DNA from: Gallaecimonas kandeliae
Lineage (GTDB): Bacteria; Pseudomonadota; Gammaproteobacteria; Enterobacterales; Gallaecimonadaceae
NCBI RefSeq assembly: GCF_030450055.1
Contig: NZ_CP118480.1
Coordinates: 3,533,501-3,597,500, forward strand
Length of the DNA stretch: 64,000 bases
Direction of reading: 5' to 3'
Below, one piece after another: positions 8,661 through 15,591 of the stretch. Made by a program: the position numbers and the translations under genes. Position 1 is the stretch's first letter, and every line of letters starts with the position of its first letter. The notes beneath the pieces were generated by a model, which made no database searches, was not told the origin of the DNA, and worked only from the letters and a program-made list of their open reading frames with translations.

Positions 8661-9341
8661 ATGAATAAAAAGGCATCCATCATTGTTTTTCTTCTTGCTG
8701 TCATTGGAGGTGTTTTTTTCCTCAGTGGAGGAAAAAAATCACCCTCTATGAAAGAAGCAGAAATTGCATTCAGAAAAGCTGTCAGCATGCAGGAAAGCGT
8801 CGTGCCTGGAGATAAGCGATATGACGAGTTTTTAAGCTTGCTGAAAGAATCTTCTGATCTTCATTATCCTATCGCGCAATTCCGGTACGCAGAAATACTC
8901 TTGAAGGGACAGGGGCTCAAAAAGGATGTTCCCGAAGCATTGAGGTTGCTCAATCAGTCCAAAGAGAAGGAACCCAGAAGCAAAGAGCTGCTGGCTCTTA
9001 TCTATCTGCAGGAAATAGGGAAAGGAGCTGTTGGAAGGGACACGGTCAAAGGGATCGGCCTGCTGACACAAAGCGCCGCTGCAGGTCTCATGACCTCCCA
9101 ATACCTGCTGGGGACCTTCTACCTACACGGTGAAAATGGTCTCGATAAGAGTACCCTGCAAGCCTATTACTGGCTAAGAAGGGCGGCAGAACAGGGGGAC
9201 AAGGTATCGCAGCTGACCTTGGCGCGCCTGGTTGGCCAAGGTTTCGAGGTTCCGCCCGATGACAAGCGCAGCAAAGCCTGGGAATGCCTGGCTAACAGTC
9301 AAAAGGGGTTTGATTCTTTTGATCTCTGCAAAGATGGCTGA
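8661..9341 (+). CDS. Sel1-like repeat protein, membrane anchored
   Basis: 226 residues. One N-terminal hydrophobic helix (about 5-22, ASIIVFLLAVIGGVFFL) is followed by helical repeats of Sel1/TPR type, for example AQFRYAEILLKGQG and SQYLLGTFYLHGENG. Such repeats bind proteins; the anchor would place them in the periplasm. It begins 38 bp after the putative immunity gene on the same strand and could be co-transcribed, but its role there is unknown. No strong ribosome site precedes the ATG. GC is low like its neighbours. Confidence 0.75.
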   Translation: MNKKASIIVFLLAVIGGVFFLSGGKKSPSMKEAEIAFRKAVSMQESVVPGDKRYDEFLSLLKESSDLHYPIAQFRYAEILLKGQGLKKDVPEALRLLNQSKEKEPRSKELLALIYLQEIGKGAVGRDTVKGIGLLTQSAAAGLMTSQYLLGTFYLHGENGLDKSTLQAYYWLRRAAEQGDKVSQLTLARLVGQGFEVPPDDKRSKAWECLANSQKGFDSFDLCKDG

Positions 9342-9486
9342 CAATGATAGCCAATCCAATAAGGCTCAGAGAGTGAAGCCATCCATGGCTCCGGAGTCTC
9401 TCTAGCAGGATTAGGGGATATTGGTAAGCAACTGATTTAAAAAAGTAAAATGGGTATTCTGACGAGGAATACAGCTAAAACCAAGC

Positions 9487-9777
9487 TTACCTCAGCTCGG
9501 CCCTTTCCTCTCGGCATTCATATGAACCCATTTCGAATTCCCGGCAGATCCAGGGCCGGTTTTCATAGATGGTGCACATGAAAGTTTCCCTGTCCAAAGC
9601 CGAGCACCAACCATCGGCCAAGCGCAACATGGTTTCACCGCCCCACTTATCCAAGGCTATGTGCTGCCTGGGAACGCCTGTATCACTGATGATCATGACC
9701 TCCAAACGACAACAACAAGCCTGACAATTCGAACAGGACACCTCAGGCTCGGTTATGTTTTTAACAGCAATGGTCAT
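9487..9777 (-). CDS. YkgJ-family cysteine cluster protein
   Basis: 96 residues from ATG 9777 (AAGG 7 bp upstream); a TTG at 9789 is less likely. The N-terminal CSNCQACCCRLEV, then DGWCSALD, FMCTIYENRPWICREFE and YEC form the spaced Cys set of the YkgJ/UPF0153 family, which probably binds a metal or Fe-S centre. Biochemical role is unknown. It is convergent with the Sel1 gene and stands alone, inside the accessory stretch bounded by the duplicated kinase end. Confidence 0.8.
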   Translation of the reverse strand: MTIAVKNITEPEVSCSNCQACCCRLEVMIISDTGVPRQHIALDKWGGETMLRLADGWCSALDRETFMCTIYENRPWICREFEMGSYECREERAELR

Positions 9778-9878
9778 AAATACCTTCAATCGGCGCTATC
9801 ACAGCATGGTACTCCAAATCGCGATTTTTTATTGGTATTTATAACCGGTTGAATTGAATACCATAATTAAAGAATGGT

Positions 9879-10017
9879 ACCAGCCAGGGCCTGGCCCTCT
9901 GCCGGGAAATAGCCGATAACTGGGCTTCGGGGGGAGAGGATTTTGCCTGGCGGCGGCTGGTGGGAGTGCCGTTGTCTCTGCCGAGGGAATGGGTTTTCTA
10001 ATTTCGGTCTTTATTTC
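9879..10017 (+). pseudogene. Degenerate duplicate of the sensor-kinase 3' end
   Basis: The first ~38 bp match 6656-6693 at about 34 of 38 positions and still read GLALCREIA in frame, as in the kinase G-box. Homology resumes after a deletion (CTTCGGGGGGA versus CGTCGGGGGGA) and runs into bases matching the kinase's downstream intergenic sequence. It then joins repeat copy B, just as the real kinase end joins copy A. It has no start and no catalytic core, so it is a remnant. It marks a recombination or insertion event that placed 7.1-9.9 kb between two copies. Confidence 0.75.
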
Positions 10018-10262
10018 AATTTGATAACGCTTTTATATGCCGGGTCCCGCCCCGGCGGGCGGGATACTTTGTTTTCGCACAAAGTATCCAAAAGCACCGC
10101 CCCAAAACGTTACGCGATGTCCTTACCTCTGGTCGCTTGCCGCTGACCGCTGCGTACGGTTCCCGACGCGTCCTCCGCTCGCTCGACATCCCTGTCTCGC
10201 GCCAGCTCACGCTCCCGACGGTAAGGCGCTCCACTTAAAAGGGGCTCCGGGGCCTCACCCGC
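10018..10262 (+). repeat. Dispersed structured repeat, family 1, copy B
   Basis: Second copy of the repeat seen at 6861. Its hairpin is GGATACTTTGT (10062-10072) with ACAAAGTATCC (10079-10089). Blocks CTCTGGTCGCTTGCCGC and CTCGACATCCCTGTCTCG follow in the same order as in the other copies. The gap 9778-10351 contains only the kinase remnant and this repeat; I see no gene in it. Confidence 0.75.
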
Positions 10263-10351
10263 TGGAGTTCGTCGGTTTGCCTTAGTTCCGCTTCGCCTGG
10301 AAGGATGGTTAGAACAATTAAAAAGACTCAAACCACGTACTGGCTGAAACC

Positions 10352-10627
10352 CTAGTCTATGGAGATGGGGATTTTCTTGCGGATAACGGTGGGAATATCC
10401 AGTAACTCTTCTCTTGCAGTGGAGTCCATGCCCCCGTCCAGGGGCTTTAGTGTGGTGCCCACAACCTCTTCCAAGGCCTCAAAGCTGACCCCGAAAAAAC
10501 GCGACGCCGTCATCAGGCCCTTGATGTACTGCTTTTTCTCACGCTTCCTGGGTCCATCCTGGGCTGGGATCAGGCTGTACTGATGCAGTTCGTTTTTCAG
10601 ATAGGCGAGAAATTCCTGCTCACTCAT
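10352..10627 (-). CDS. Small hypothetical protein (91 aa)
   Basis: 91 residues from ATG 10627, which has AAGG 8 bp upstream; the GTG at 10636 is less well placed. The protein is soluble, Lys/Glu rich in the middle (GPRKREKKQYIKG) and has no motif I recognise. The segment MTASRFFGVSFEALEEVVGT could be a small helical bundle. It lies between repeat copy B and the cassette array. Its stop codon is not in an attC-like site, so it does not look like a cassette gene. Function unknown. Confidence 0.6.
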   Translation of the reverse strand: MSEQEFLAYLKNELHQYSLIPAQDGPRKREKKQYIKGLMTASRFFGVSFEALEEVVGTTLKPLDGGMDSTAREELLDIPTVIRKKIPISID

Positions 10628-10744
10628 TGTCGACACCTTTTCAATCGCAATTCATAAAGCGGATTGGGAAATTTTGGAATGTTTTCCGCCATACAGCTTA
10701 TTTTCTGTAAGTTAGTGATGCGTGTCCGTTAAAGCAGGTGAGGT

Positions 10745-10774
10745 CCACAAACGATTTGAACCATTTGTTAGCTG
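10745..10774 (-). other. Half or degenerate attC-like site after the AbiV gene
   Basis: Read on the minus strand, AGCTAACAAATGGTTCAAAT begins with the RYYYAAC box that holds the AbiV stop codon and continues like the left half of known attC sites. A matching right half ending GTTRRRY is not evident in the next 100 bp, so the site may be truncated or decayed. This is probably the distal edge of the cassette array. Confidence 0.4.
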
Positions 10775-11385
10775 CCTTTAAGTGCATTTTCGACTTCCGA
10801 ATATATCGAATCAGTCATGTCGCAAACTTCTGATGCTTCGGCGGTCATGCCCCAGAACTCATCACAAAATATCTCAATTGCAATCAGTAAATGTTCGGCA
10901 GCTAATCGGAGCGCTATGTTGCGAGCTGGGATATGCAAGCCATCGTTGTTTCGCGAAAAATAAAGAGACTCTTCCCTGAGGGATGAGTAGTCGCCAGACT
11001 CATATTTTTCGAATATTTCTTTGGCTCGCTCATGGCCAATGCTATTCGCAATGCGGTCGCCGCTTAAATAAATGGGGTCAACTGCAATCTTATGCTTTGT
11101 GCCATGGTTGAAAAGTGGGTCTTTTCCTCTCCGTACCTTTTCGCGACTTTCTCCCCATGAGCGCATATGACCAGATTTAATTTTAGCAATTTCTTCAAAT
11201 ACTGTGATGGTTAAGAAAAGAGATGGAGCAAAGCTGCCGTTTTCAAACAATATATATGATGCTCGGATTAGGTCGGAAACGTGGTCAACTGCAGCATTAT
11301 ATTCTTCACGGCCATGCAAGCCGGTGTATTCATCTGATACAACCAGGGAGGCTTTATGTGCTAAGTGGGGTCCCTTTTTCACCAT
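10768..11385 (-). CDS. AbiV-family (HEPN-like) abortive-infection protein
   Basis: 205 residues from ATG 11385, with AGGAGG close upstream; the longer opening to 11457 runs back into the attC-like site. The region SYILFENGSFAPSLFLTITV followed by FEEIAKIKSGHM is the helical pattern of AbiV, a HEPN-related family linked to abortive phage infection. The TAA stop lies inside GCTAAC, the first half of an attC-type site, as expected of an integron cassette gene. It probably acts in the cytoplasm; whether it is an active RNase cannot be seen. GC is low. Confidence 0.7.
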   Translation of the reverse strand: MVKKGPHLAHKASLVVSDEYTGLHGREEYNAAVDHVSDLIRASYILFENGSFAPSLFLTITVFEEIAKIKSGHMRSWGESREKVRRGKDPLFNHGTKHKIAVDPIYLSGDRIANSIGHERAKEIFEKYESGDYSSLREESLYFSRNNDGLHIPARNIALRLAAEHLLIAIEIFCDEFWGMTAEASEVCDMTDSIYSEVENALKGS

Positions 11386-11400
11386 GTTTCCTCCTAAGCA

Positions 11401-11498
11401 GCTAACATTTGACGTGAGGGGCGACCGGAGCCGCAAAGCGGCGGAGGGCATTTGCAAGCGCAGCTTGAAAACCGTCCCTCTCGACGGAATTGTTAGGC
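11401..11498 (-). other. attC-type recombination site between AbiV and DUF4365 cassettes
   Basis: About 98 bp. On the minus strand it starts GCCTAACAATTCCGTCGAG and ends CCTCACGTCAAATGTTAGC, so the outer boxes GCCTAAC and GTTAGC are inverted and the inner boxes (GAGAGGGAC against CCCCTCAC) pair loosely. A central hairpin (CCGCCGC with GCGGC) lies between. This is the architecture of integron attC sites. The DUF4365 stop codon is the TAA of the first box. Confidence 0.8.
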
Positions 11499-12350
11499 TT
11501 GCATGTCTTCGATATACGAAGCCAAGTGGTCTGGACGATCAGTTTCAATACCTAACTCGGAAAAGATTGAAACTAATTTCTGAACTTCATTGGTCATGTT
11601 GCGGCTAAAAATTGTATTTGCAACTGTGGCTACAAAAGGAACCATGCATTCTCTTATGTGAGACTTTACGAGATCGTGGTTGCCAGCATACTGATAATCA
11701 ATGGTTCCACTGCGAGGGGGGTTAATTGCAGTATTACCCACATCCCTGTTGCCGAAGATAAAGTTTCTGCCCTCTATTTCTTCAAACCTACCGATTGATG
11801 CAAGCCTTTGGTTGCGCGTTTCAATTTCTATGGCCGGCTTCATAACAGAGTATGCCCAAATGCAAAAATCTGGGTGTCTGGAGTCATCTATGCTCCAAGA
11901 CATCAACGGATCTCCTAGGGAGAAAAAGCTATCACCAGGGTCGTTCTCCATATCATCATCCAGCACGAATATATATTCATCGACCATGCTCAAGTGTATA
12001 ACACGATGCCAATGATTTAATGTATATACATGCGCCGTTGACGTGTCCCGATCTATTACTACCGGAAAGTATGGAATAACTAGCTGCCTCAACCAATTAA
12101 CGCCAATCCCTTTGATGTGAAATCTGGCGGCGCTCGATATTTTTACTTGGAACATGCAGGATTGCTCAGCACTGTATGTTCTCGACGACTGCTTTAGAAG
12201 CGTCCCAATAAAATCTATTCCGAAATCTTCCTCTTGGTCGACGCGGGCTACGGCCATAAATGGCCTGAACAATTCAATTGCCAATCCCTCTGCAATTTGA
12301 CCCGGTCTGAAATTTCTGGCGATCTGTCCGCCAGCGTTATCACTTGCCAT
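11493..12350 (-). CDS. DUF4365-like protein, possible PD-(D/E)XK nuclease fold
   Basis: 285 residues. Near the N-terminus it reads QIAEGLAIELF, then VARVDQEEDFGIDFIGTLL, and about 25 residues later CMFQVKIS. This E...D-G-I-D...Q-V-K layout resembles the DUF4365 group, whose fold is related to restriction endonucleases. If active it would cut nucleic acid; the remaining ~150 residues have no motif I know. It is an integron-like cassette gene: stop codon in the attC box at 11492-11498, and another attC site just upstream. No toxin partner is visible. Confidence 0.6.
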   Translation of the reverse strand: MASDNAGGQIARNFRPGQIAEGLAIELFRPFMAVARVDQEEDFGIDFIGTLLKQSSRTYSAEQSCMFQVKISSAARFHIKGIGVNWLRQLVIPYFPVVIDRDTSTAHVYTLNHWHRVIHLSMVDEYIFVLDDDMENDPGDSFFSLGDPLMSWSIDDSRHPDFCIWAYSVMKPAIEIETRNQRLASIGRFEEIEGRNFIFGNRDVGNTAINPPRSGTIDYQYAGNHDLVKSHIRECMVPFVATVANTIFSRNMTNEVQKLVSIFSELGIETDRPDHLASYIEDMQA

Positions 12351-12369
12351 AGCTGTACTCTTTTATCGT

Positions 12370-12438
12370 GCCTAACGACCAAGGTCACCCGACCAAAACC
12401 GCATCGCGGTTTTGGTCGGGTGAAGCGCCTGGTTAGGG
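12370..12438 (-). other. attC-type recombination site, near-perfect stem
   Basis: 69 bp. On the minus strand it starts CCCTAACCAGGCGCTTCACC and ends GACCTTGGTCGTTAGGC. The outer boxes are CCCTAAC and GTTAGGC; inside is an 18-bp perfect stem around ATC (12385-12402 with 12406-12423 approximately). The upstream gene's TAA stop lies in the first box. This is the clearest attC site in the window. Confidence 0.88.
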
Positions 12439-12843
12439 ATTTTTGTCGCCAACGTCATATGGGAATTCCAATGAATCTATCCATTTTTTAAGTTTCCCTT
12501 CACCAAATGAAGTATTGTTTGGCTTATATAACTTTACTGCCTTTCCTTCTTGTGGTGGCGTACCAAAACCCGTATTCGGGTCATGACCTGTTGTGGACTG
12601 GATATCAAGTGTAAAGCAGCTTAGTGGACGTTTGCTTTCGATTAGATACTGCCTGAACAAGGTTAATGCCGGTACAACATGATTAAACCAGTCCTCAACG
12701 GGTTGATCTGCAGTTCCTAGTTTTGGATATCTGTATGAGCTACCTCCGAGATTCTGCCAACCCAAACGTTCAAAGAAGCTTTGGATTCTGTTTCGCTCTT
12801 GTGGCGGAGCCCCTTGGATATCGAATGTAATTACAACTGGCAT
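12433..12843 (-). CDS. Hypothetical cassette protein with Cas2/VapD-like N-terminus
   Basis: 136 residues, RBS GAGGGGGAAC before ATG. The start MPVVITFDIQG, a helical stretch (RNRIQSFFERLGW) and GGSSYRYP recall the first strand, helix and second strand of ferredoxin-like Cas2/VapD proteins, including an Asp at the end of strand 1. That is a resemblance only, and no cas gene or CRISPR array is nearby. The stop codon sits in the attC box at 12432-12438, so this is a gene cassette. Function unknown. Confidence 0.6.
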   Translation of the reverse strand: MPVVITFDIQGAPPQERNRIQSFFERLGWQNLGGSSYRYPKLGTADQPVEDWFNHVVPALTLFRQYLIESKRPLSCFTLDIQSTTGHDPNTGFGTPPQEGKAVKLYKPNNTSFGEGKLKKWIDSLEFPYDVGDKNP

Positions 12844-12862
12844 GTTCCCCCTCTCTTTAAAT

Positions 12863-12869
12863 CCCTAAC
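12863..12869 (-). other. attC right-half box before the first cassette gene
   Basis: GTTAGGG on the minus strand, 20 bp before the ATG of the 136-aa gene, preceded by TTGCGCT. It fits the right end (GTTRRRY) of another attC site. The left half is unclear; GATAACGCGC about 130 bp away on the same strand could be its degenerate partner. The stretch 12870-13069 holds a short 72-codon frame I do not accept as a gene. Confidence 0.4.
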
Positions 12870-13069
12870 AGCGCAATAGTGCGCATGCTCGTTTTGTCTC
12901 ATTAGACCAGCGCCTGAAAAGCCGTGCAACGCGCTGATCTCCCTATACATTTCATGTATCACTGTCAGAACTTCAGGGATGAAAGCGAGCCTGCGCGTTA
13001 TCCTTCCATCCTTGACACAACATCCCTGAAAGAAGCTGGCGATTTTCAAGGTGAAAACCGAACCTGCTG

Positions 13070-13310
13070 GTGGATGGCTCTATTTCGCCCCGTTAAGCGC
13101 AGCGCTGAGGCGTCGGGAGTGGAAGGCCAGCCGAGACAGGGATGTCGAGGCAGGTGAGTACGTGCCGGGAGCGCGTATGAACCGGTGGCCTGGGAGCGAC
13201 CAGAGGCGAAGAAGCAGCGGAGCGTGGGGCCGGGTTTTGGGTACTTTTGCCGCAAAAGTACCGCGCCTGCGGGGCGCCCCCCGCAAACAAAAAGCCGTGC
13301 CGCCGGGGCG
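13070..13310 (-). repeat. Dispersed structured repeat, family 1, copy C (inverted)
   Basis: Third copy, opposite orientation to copies A and B. On the minus strand it has the hairpin GGTACTTTTGC / GCAAAAGTACC (13240-13262), then CTCTGGTCGCTCC, TTCATACGCGCTCCC and CTCGACATCCCTGTCTCG, the most conserved block. It lies on the far side of the cassette array, so copies B and C flank the array as inverted repeats. Confidence 0.75.
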
Positions 13311-13352
13311 GAGTTCGAAATGAAAGCACTGCTTTCATGCAGCTTCGCGCGA

Positions 13353-13434
13353 CAAAATCGCCGGGAGCGATTTTGAACATCGGAGCATAGTGACGATGAT
13401 CCAAAGGGCGAAGACCATGGATGGTCTGAGTAAC
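13353..13434 (+). repeat. Dispersed structured repeat, family 2, copy 1
   Basis: About 82 bp that match the reverse complement of 19411-19493. The stem CAAAATCGC / GCGATTTTG closes loop CGGGA, then comes ACATCGG, ACGATGATCC, AAGGGCGAAGACCA and GGATGGTC. In the other copy the stem has a different sequence but still pairs perfectly around the same loop. An extra 9-bp hairpin (ATGAAAGCA/TGCTTTCAT, 13320-13338) precedes it. Confidence 0.75.
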
Positions 13435-13926
13435 CTCTGGAAGGGCGAGCCGGAATGAACCGCCATGGACGGCTTCCAGCTCGGGATCCGCCTGTAGCGG
13501 CAAGCTACCCAGGCACATTCAAGACACGCTACCGCCCTTGAGTTCACGGGCCCCACCATCCCTTTGACTTCCTTGTTGTCCCAGCCCCCTAGACAAATCC
13601 CCAATGAGATCCCTACTCCTGACCCATCCCTGGCGGGCCTCCCGGCTTATTGCCGTCCCTGACATCTATAAAGGCGACAAAACCAACCTAACCCCTTAAC
13701 AGCAAAAGGTAAACCAGCAAAGCAGGCTACTACCAGAAGGCCTTCCCTGGGCCACACTATCAAGCAGCTTAAGCCTATAAAGGTGGGAAGCATGGCAAGG
13801 CGATGCCGGCCAGCAGCGGCCATGGCACCCGCAATGCCATAAAGACCGCCACACCATTGTGGTCAAACCAAGCATCACCTAAGATGCCCCCGCATCCACA
13901 GGGGCATGATTGATGAGGGGTCTAAG
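13435..13926. other. Intergenic stretch without a recognisable gene
   Basis: About 490 bp between repeat family 2 and dgkA. It has only short frames with poor coding character. I see a small hairpin (TGCCCC with GGGGCA, about 13884-13908) just upstream of dgkA and a GC-rich inverted repeat around 13462, nothing more. Core-type GC returns towards dgkA, so this is the right boundary of the accessory island. Confidence 0.5.
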
Positions 13927-14286
13927 ATGAAACCTGGGCATAGCGGCGTGAAACGCCTCTGGCTGGCCAGCCAGTATTCCTGGCAGGGGCTCAAGGCCGC
14001 CTGGCGGGCCGAGGCGGCGGTGCGCCAGGAGATACTGCTGATAGCCGTGGCGGTGCCGGTCAGCTTCTTCCTGCCGGTCAGCCCCCTGGAGCGGGCCCTG
14101 ATGATAGCAAGCGTGCTGCTGGTGCTGGTGGTGGAGCTGCTCAACTCCGCCATCGAAGCGGTGGTGGACCGCATCGGCGCCGAACACCACGAACTCTCAG
14201 GCCGCGCCAAAGACATGGGCTCGGCGGCCGTCCTCATCACTCTGATCATGGCGGTGCTGATATGGCTCGGTATCCTCTGGCACTGA
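13927..14286 (+). CDS. dgkA: Diacylglycerol kinase
   Basis: 119 residues from ATG 13927, with GAGGGG 6 bp upstream; an ATG at 13906 is less well placed. An amphipathic N-terminus (SQYSWQGLKAAWRAEAAVRQE) and the active-site segment ELLNSAIEAVVDRIG are diagnostic. Three membrane helices lie at about 32-50, 57-77 and 96-117. The enzyme phosphorylates diacylglycerol to phosphatidic acid in the inner membrane and recycles lipid from membrane-derived glucan synthesis. It overlaps the PAP2 gene by 25 bp, so the two are coupled. Confidence 0.95.
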   Translation: MKPGHSGVKRLWLASQYSWQGLKAAWRAEAAVRQEILLIAVAVPVSFFLPVSPLERALMIASVLLVLVVELLNSAIEAVVDRIGAEHHELSGRAKDMGSAAVLITLIMAVLIWLGILWH

Positions 14287-14972
14287 TCCTCGGCTGGGCC
14301 CTGGCCTTGCTGCTGGCGGCCTGGCACGGCCCCGACTTCTGGCTGGCCGGCCACTTCTACCAGTGGGAAGGGAACCAATGGGCCCTGCAGGAGAACTGGC
14401 TGATCAAGGGCTTCATCCACAACCAGGGCCGGCACCTGGTGGCCCTGGGTTATGTGACGGTGCTGGTCGGCATGGCCTGGAACTGGAAGAAGCCGTCCGG
14501 CCGCCGCTGGCGCTACCTGGCCCTGACGGTGCCGCTGATCTTGCTGGCGGTGGGCGCGCTCAAGCATCTCACCAACATGGACTGCCCCTGGAGCCTGGCC
14601 CAGTTCGGCGGTGACAGGCCCTTTATCGGCCTCTTCGACAGCCGCCCCGCCGGCCTGCCCCACAGCCAATGCTTCCCGGCCGGCCACGCCAGCGGCGGCT
14701 ATGCCTGGCTGGCCCTCTACTTCGCCATACCGGGGCGGCGCAAATGGGCGCTGCTGCCGGGGCTCTTCCTGGGCCTGTCCTTCGGCATAGCCCAGCAGCT
14801 GCGCGGCGCCCACTTCCTGTCCCACGACGTCTGGACTGTGATGCTGAGCCTGACGCTGAGCTACCTCATGGCCCGCTGGCTGCTTCCCACAGCAGTTCCA
14901 GCGCCAGCGCCGTCAGCACCAGCTGAAACAGCAGGTGAAAGCGCGCCTCGGACAGACGCCCCAGGGTCCTGA
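14262..14972 (+). CDS. PAP2-family membrane phosphatase
   Basis: 236 residues, several membrane helices. The three phosphatase motifs are KHLTNMDCPW with later DRPF, the FPAGHASGG block (general base His) and LRGAHFLSHDV (nucleophile His). Similar proteins dephosphorylate lipid A, undecaprenyl pyrophosphate or phosphatidic acid at the periplasmic side. Coupling to dgkA suggests lipid phosphate turnover. The Ala/Pro-rich tail (about 212-236) overlaps the end of the convergent TauE gene by 107 bp. Confidence 0.88.
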   Translation: MARYPLALILGWALALLLAAWHGPDFWLAGHFYQWEGNQWALQENWLIKGFIHNQGRHLVALGYVTVLVGMAWNWKKPSGRRWRYLALTVPLILLAVGALKHLTNMDCPWSLAQFGGDRPFIGLFDSRPAGLPHSQCFPAGHASGGYAWLALYFAIPGRRKWALLPGLFLGLSFGIAQQLRGAHFLSHDVWTVMLSLTLSYLMARWLLPTAVPAPAPSAPAETAGESAPRTDAPGS

Positions 14973-15591
14973 GCCCGAGCCAGGTGCCCGCGATCCCGGC
15001 CAGCAACATGGCCAGGATCTGCGGCCACCAGTCCCGAAAGGCGAAACCCGCCAACCCGAACACCAGCGCCTTGGGGGCATGCTGCACCACCATGGCGCAA
15101 GCGAAGGTGGCCACCGTCTGGAACCTGTCCGAGCTCCTGGCCTTGATGAAGGCCGCCACCAGCGGCCCCGAGGCCCCCACGAACAACGACACGAAGCCGG
15201 TGCCGGCCGCCGCCAGGGCCAGGCCCGCCCTGCCCAGCACCCTCTTGGGCAACTTGGGCCCCCAGCAGAGGTAGAGCACGAACAGCGCTATGGCCAGCTG
15301 CAGCACATTGCCCGGCAGCCGCACCAGCACCAGGCTGGCCAGGGCCGCCCCCAGCAGGCTGAAGGGGACGAACACCGCCAAGGTGGGCCAATGCACATGG
15401 CGCCAGGACAGGCTGGCCCGGCCCAGGTTGGAGCCCAGCTGCACCAGGCCGTGCACCGGTATCACGGCGGCCGGCGGCAACAGCAGCGCCATGGCGGCGA
15501 TGAGGATGGCGCCGCCGCCGGCCCCCATGCTGGCGGTGACGAAGGAAGTCGCGGCCGAAAGCGCCGTCAGGCCCCAGAAGGTCCAGTCCAT
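14866..15591 (-). CDS. TauE/SafE family (sulfite exporter-like) membrane protein
   Basis: 241 residues, about eight hydrophobic helices, with N-terminal TASMGAGGGAILIAAMALLL, the glycine-rich repeat of the TauE/SafE family. The family moves anions such as sulfite, sulfoacetate or other small organic acids across the inner membrane; the substrate cannot be told here. The ATG shares its first base with the last base of the amidohydrolase frame, so it may be translationally coupled to it. Its 3' end overlaps the convergent PAP2 gene. Confidence 0.9.
   Translation of the reverse strand: MDWTFWGLTALSAATSFVTASMGAGGGAILIAAMALLLPPAAVIPVHGLVQLGSNLGRASLSWRHVHWPTLAVFVPFSLLGAALASLVLVRLPGNVLQLAIALFVLYLCWGPKLPKRVLGRAGLALAAAGTGFVSLFVGASGPLVAAFIKARSSDRFQTVATFACAMVVQHAPKALVFGLAGFAFRDWWPQILAMLLAGIAGTWLGLRTLGRLSEARFHLLFQLVLTALALELLWEAASGP

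Noticed and set aside
12831-13049. 72-codon minus-strand frame before the first cassette gene
   Set aside because: It runs through the attC right-half box and a hairpin region, has no ribosome site and no known motif.
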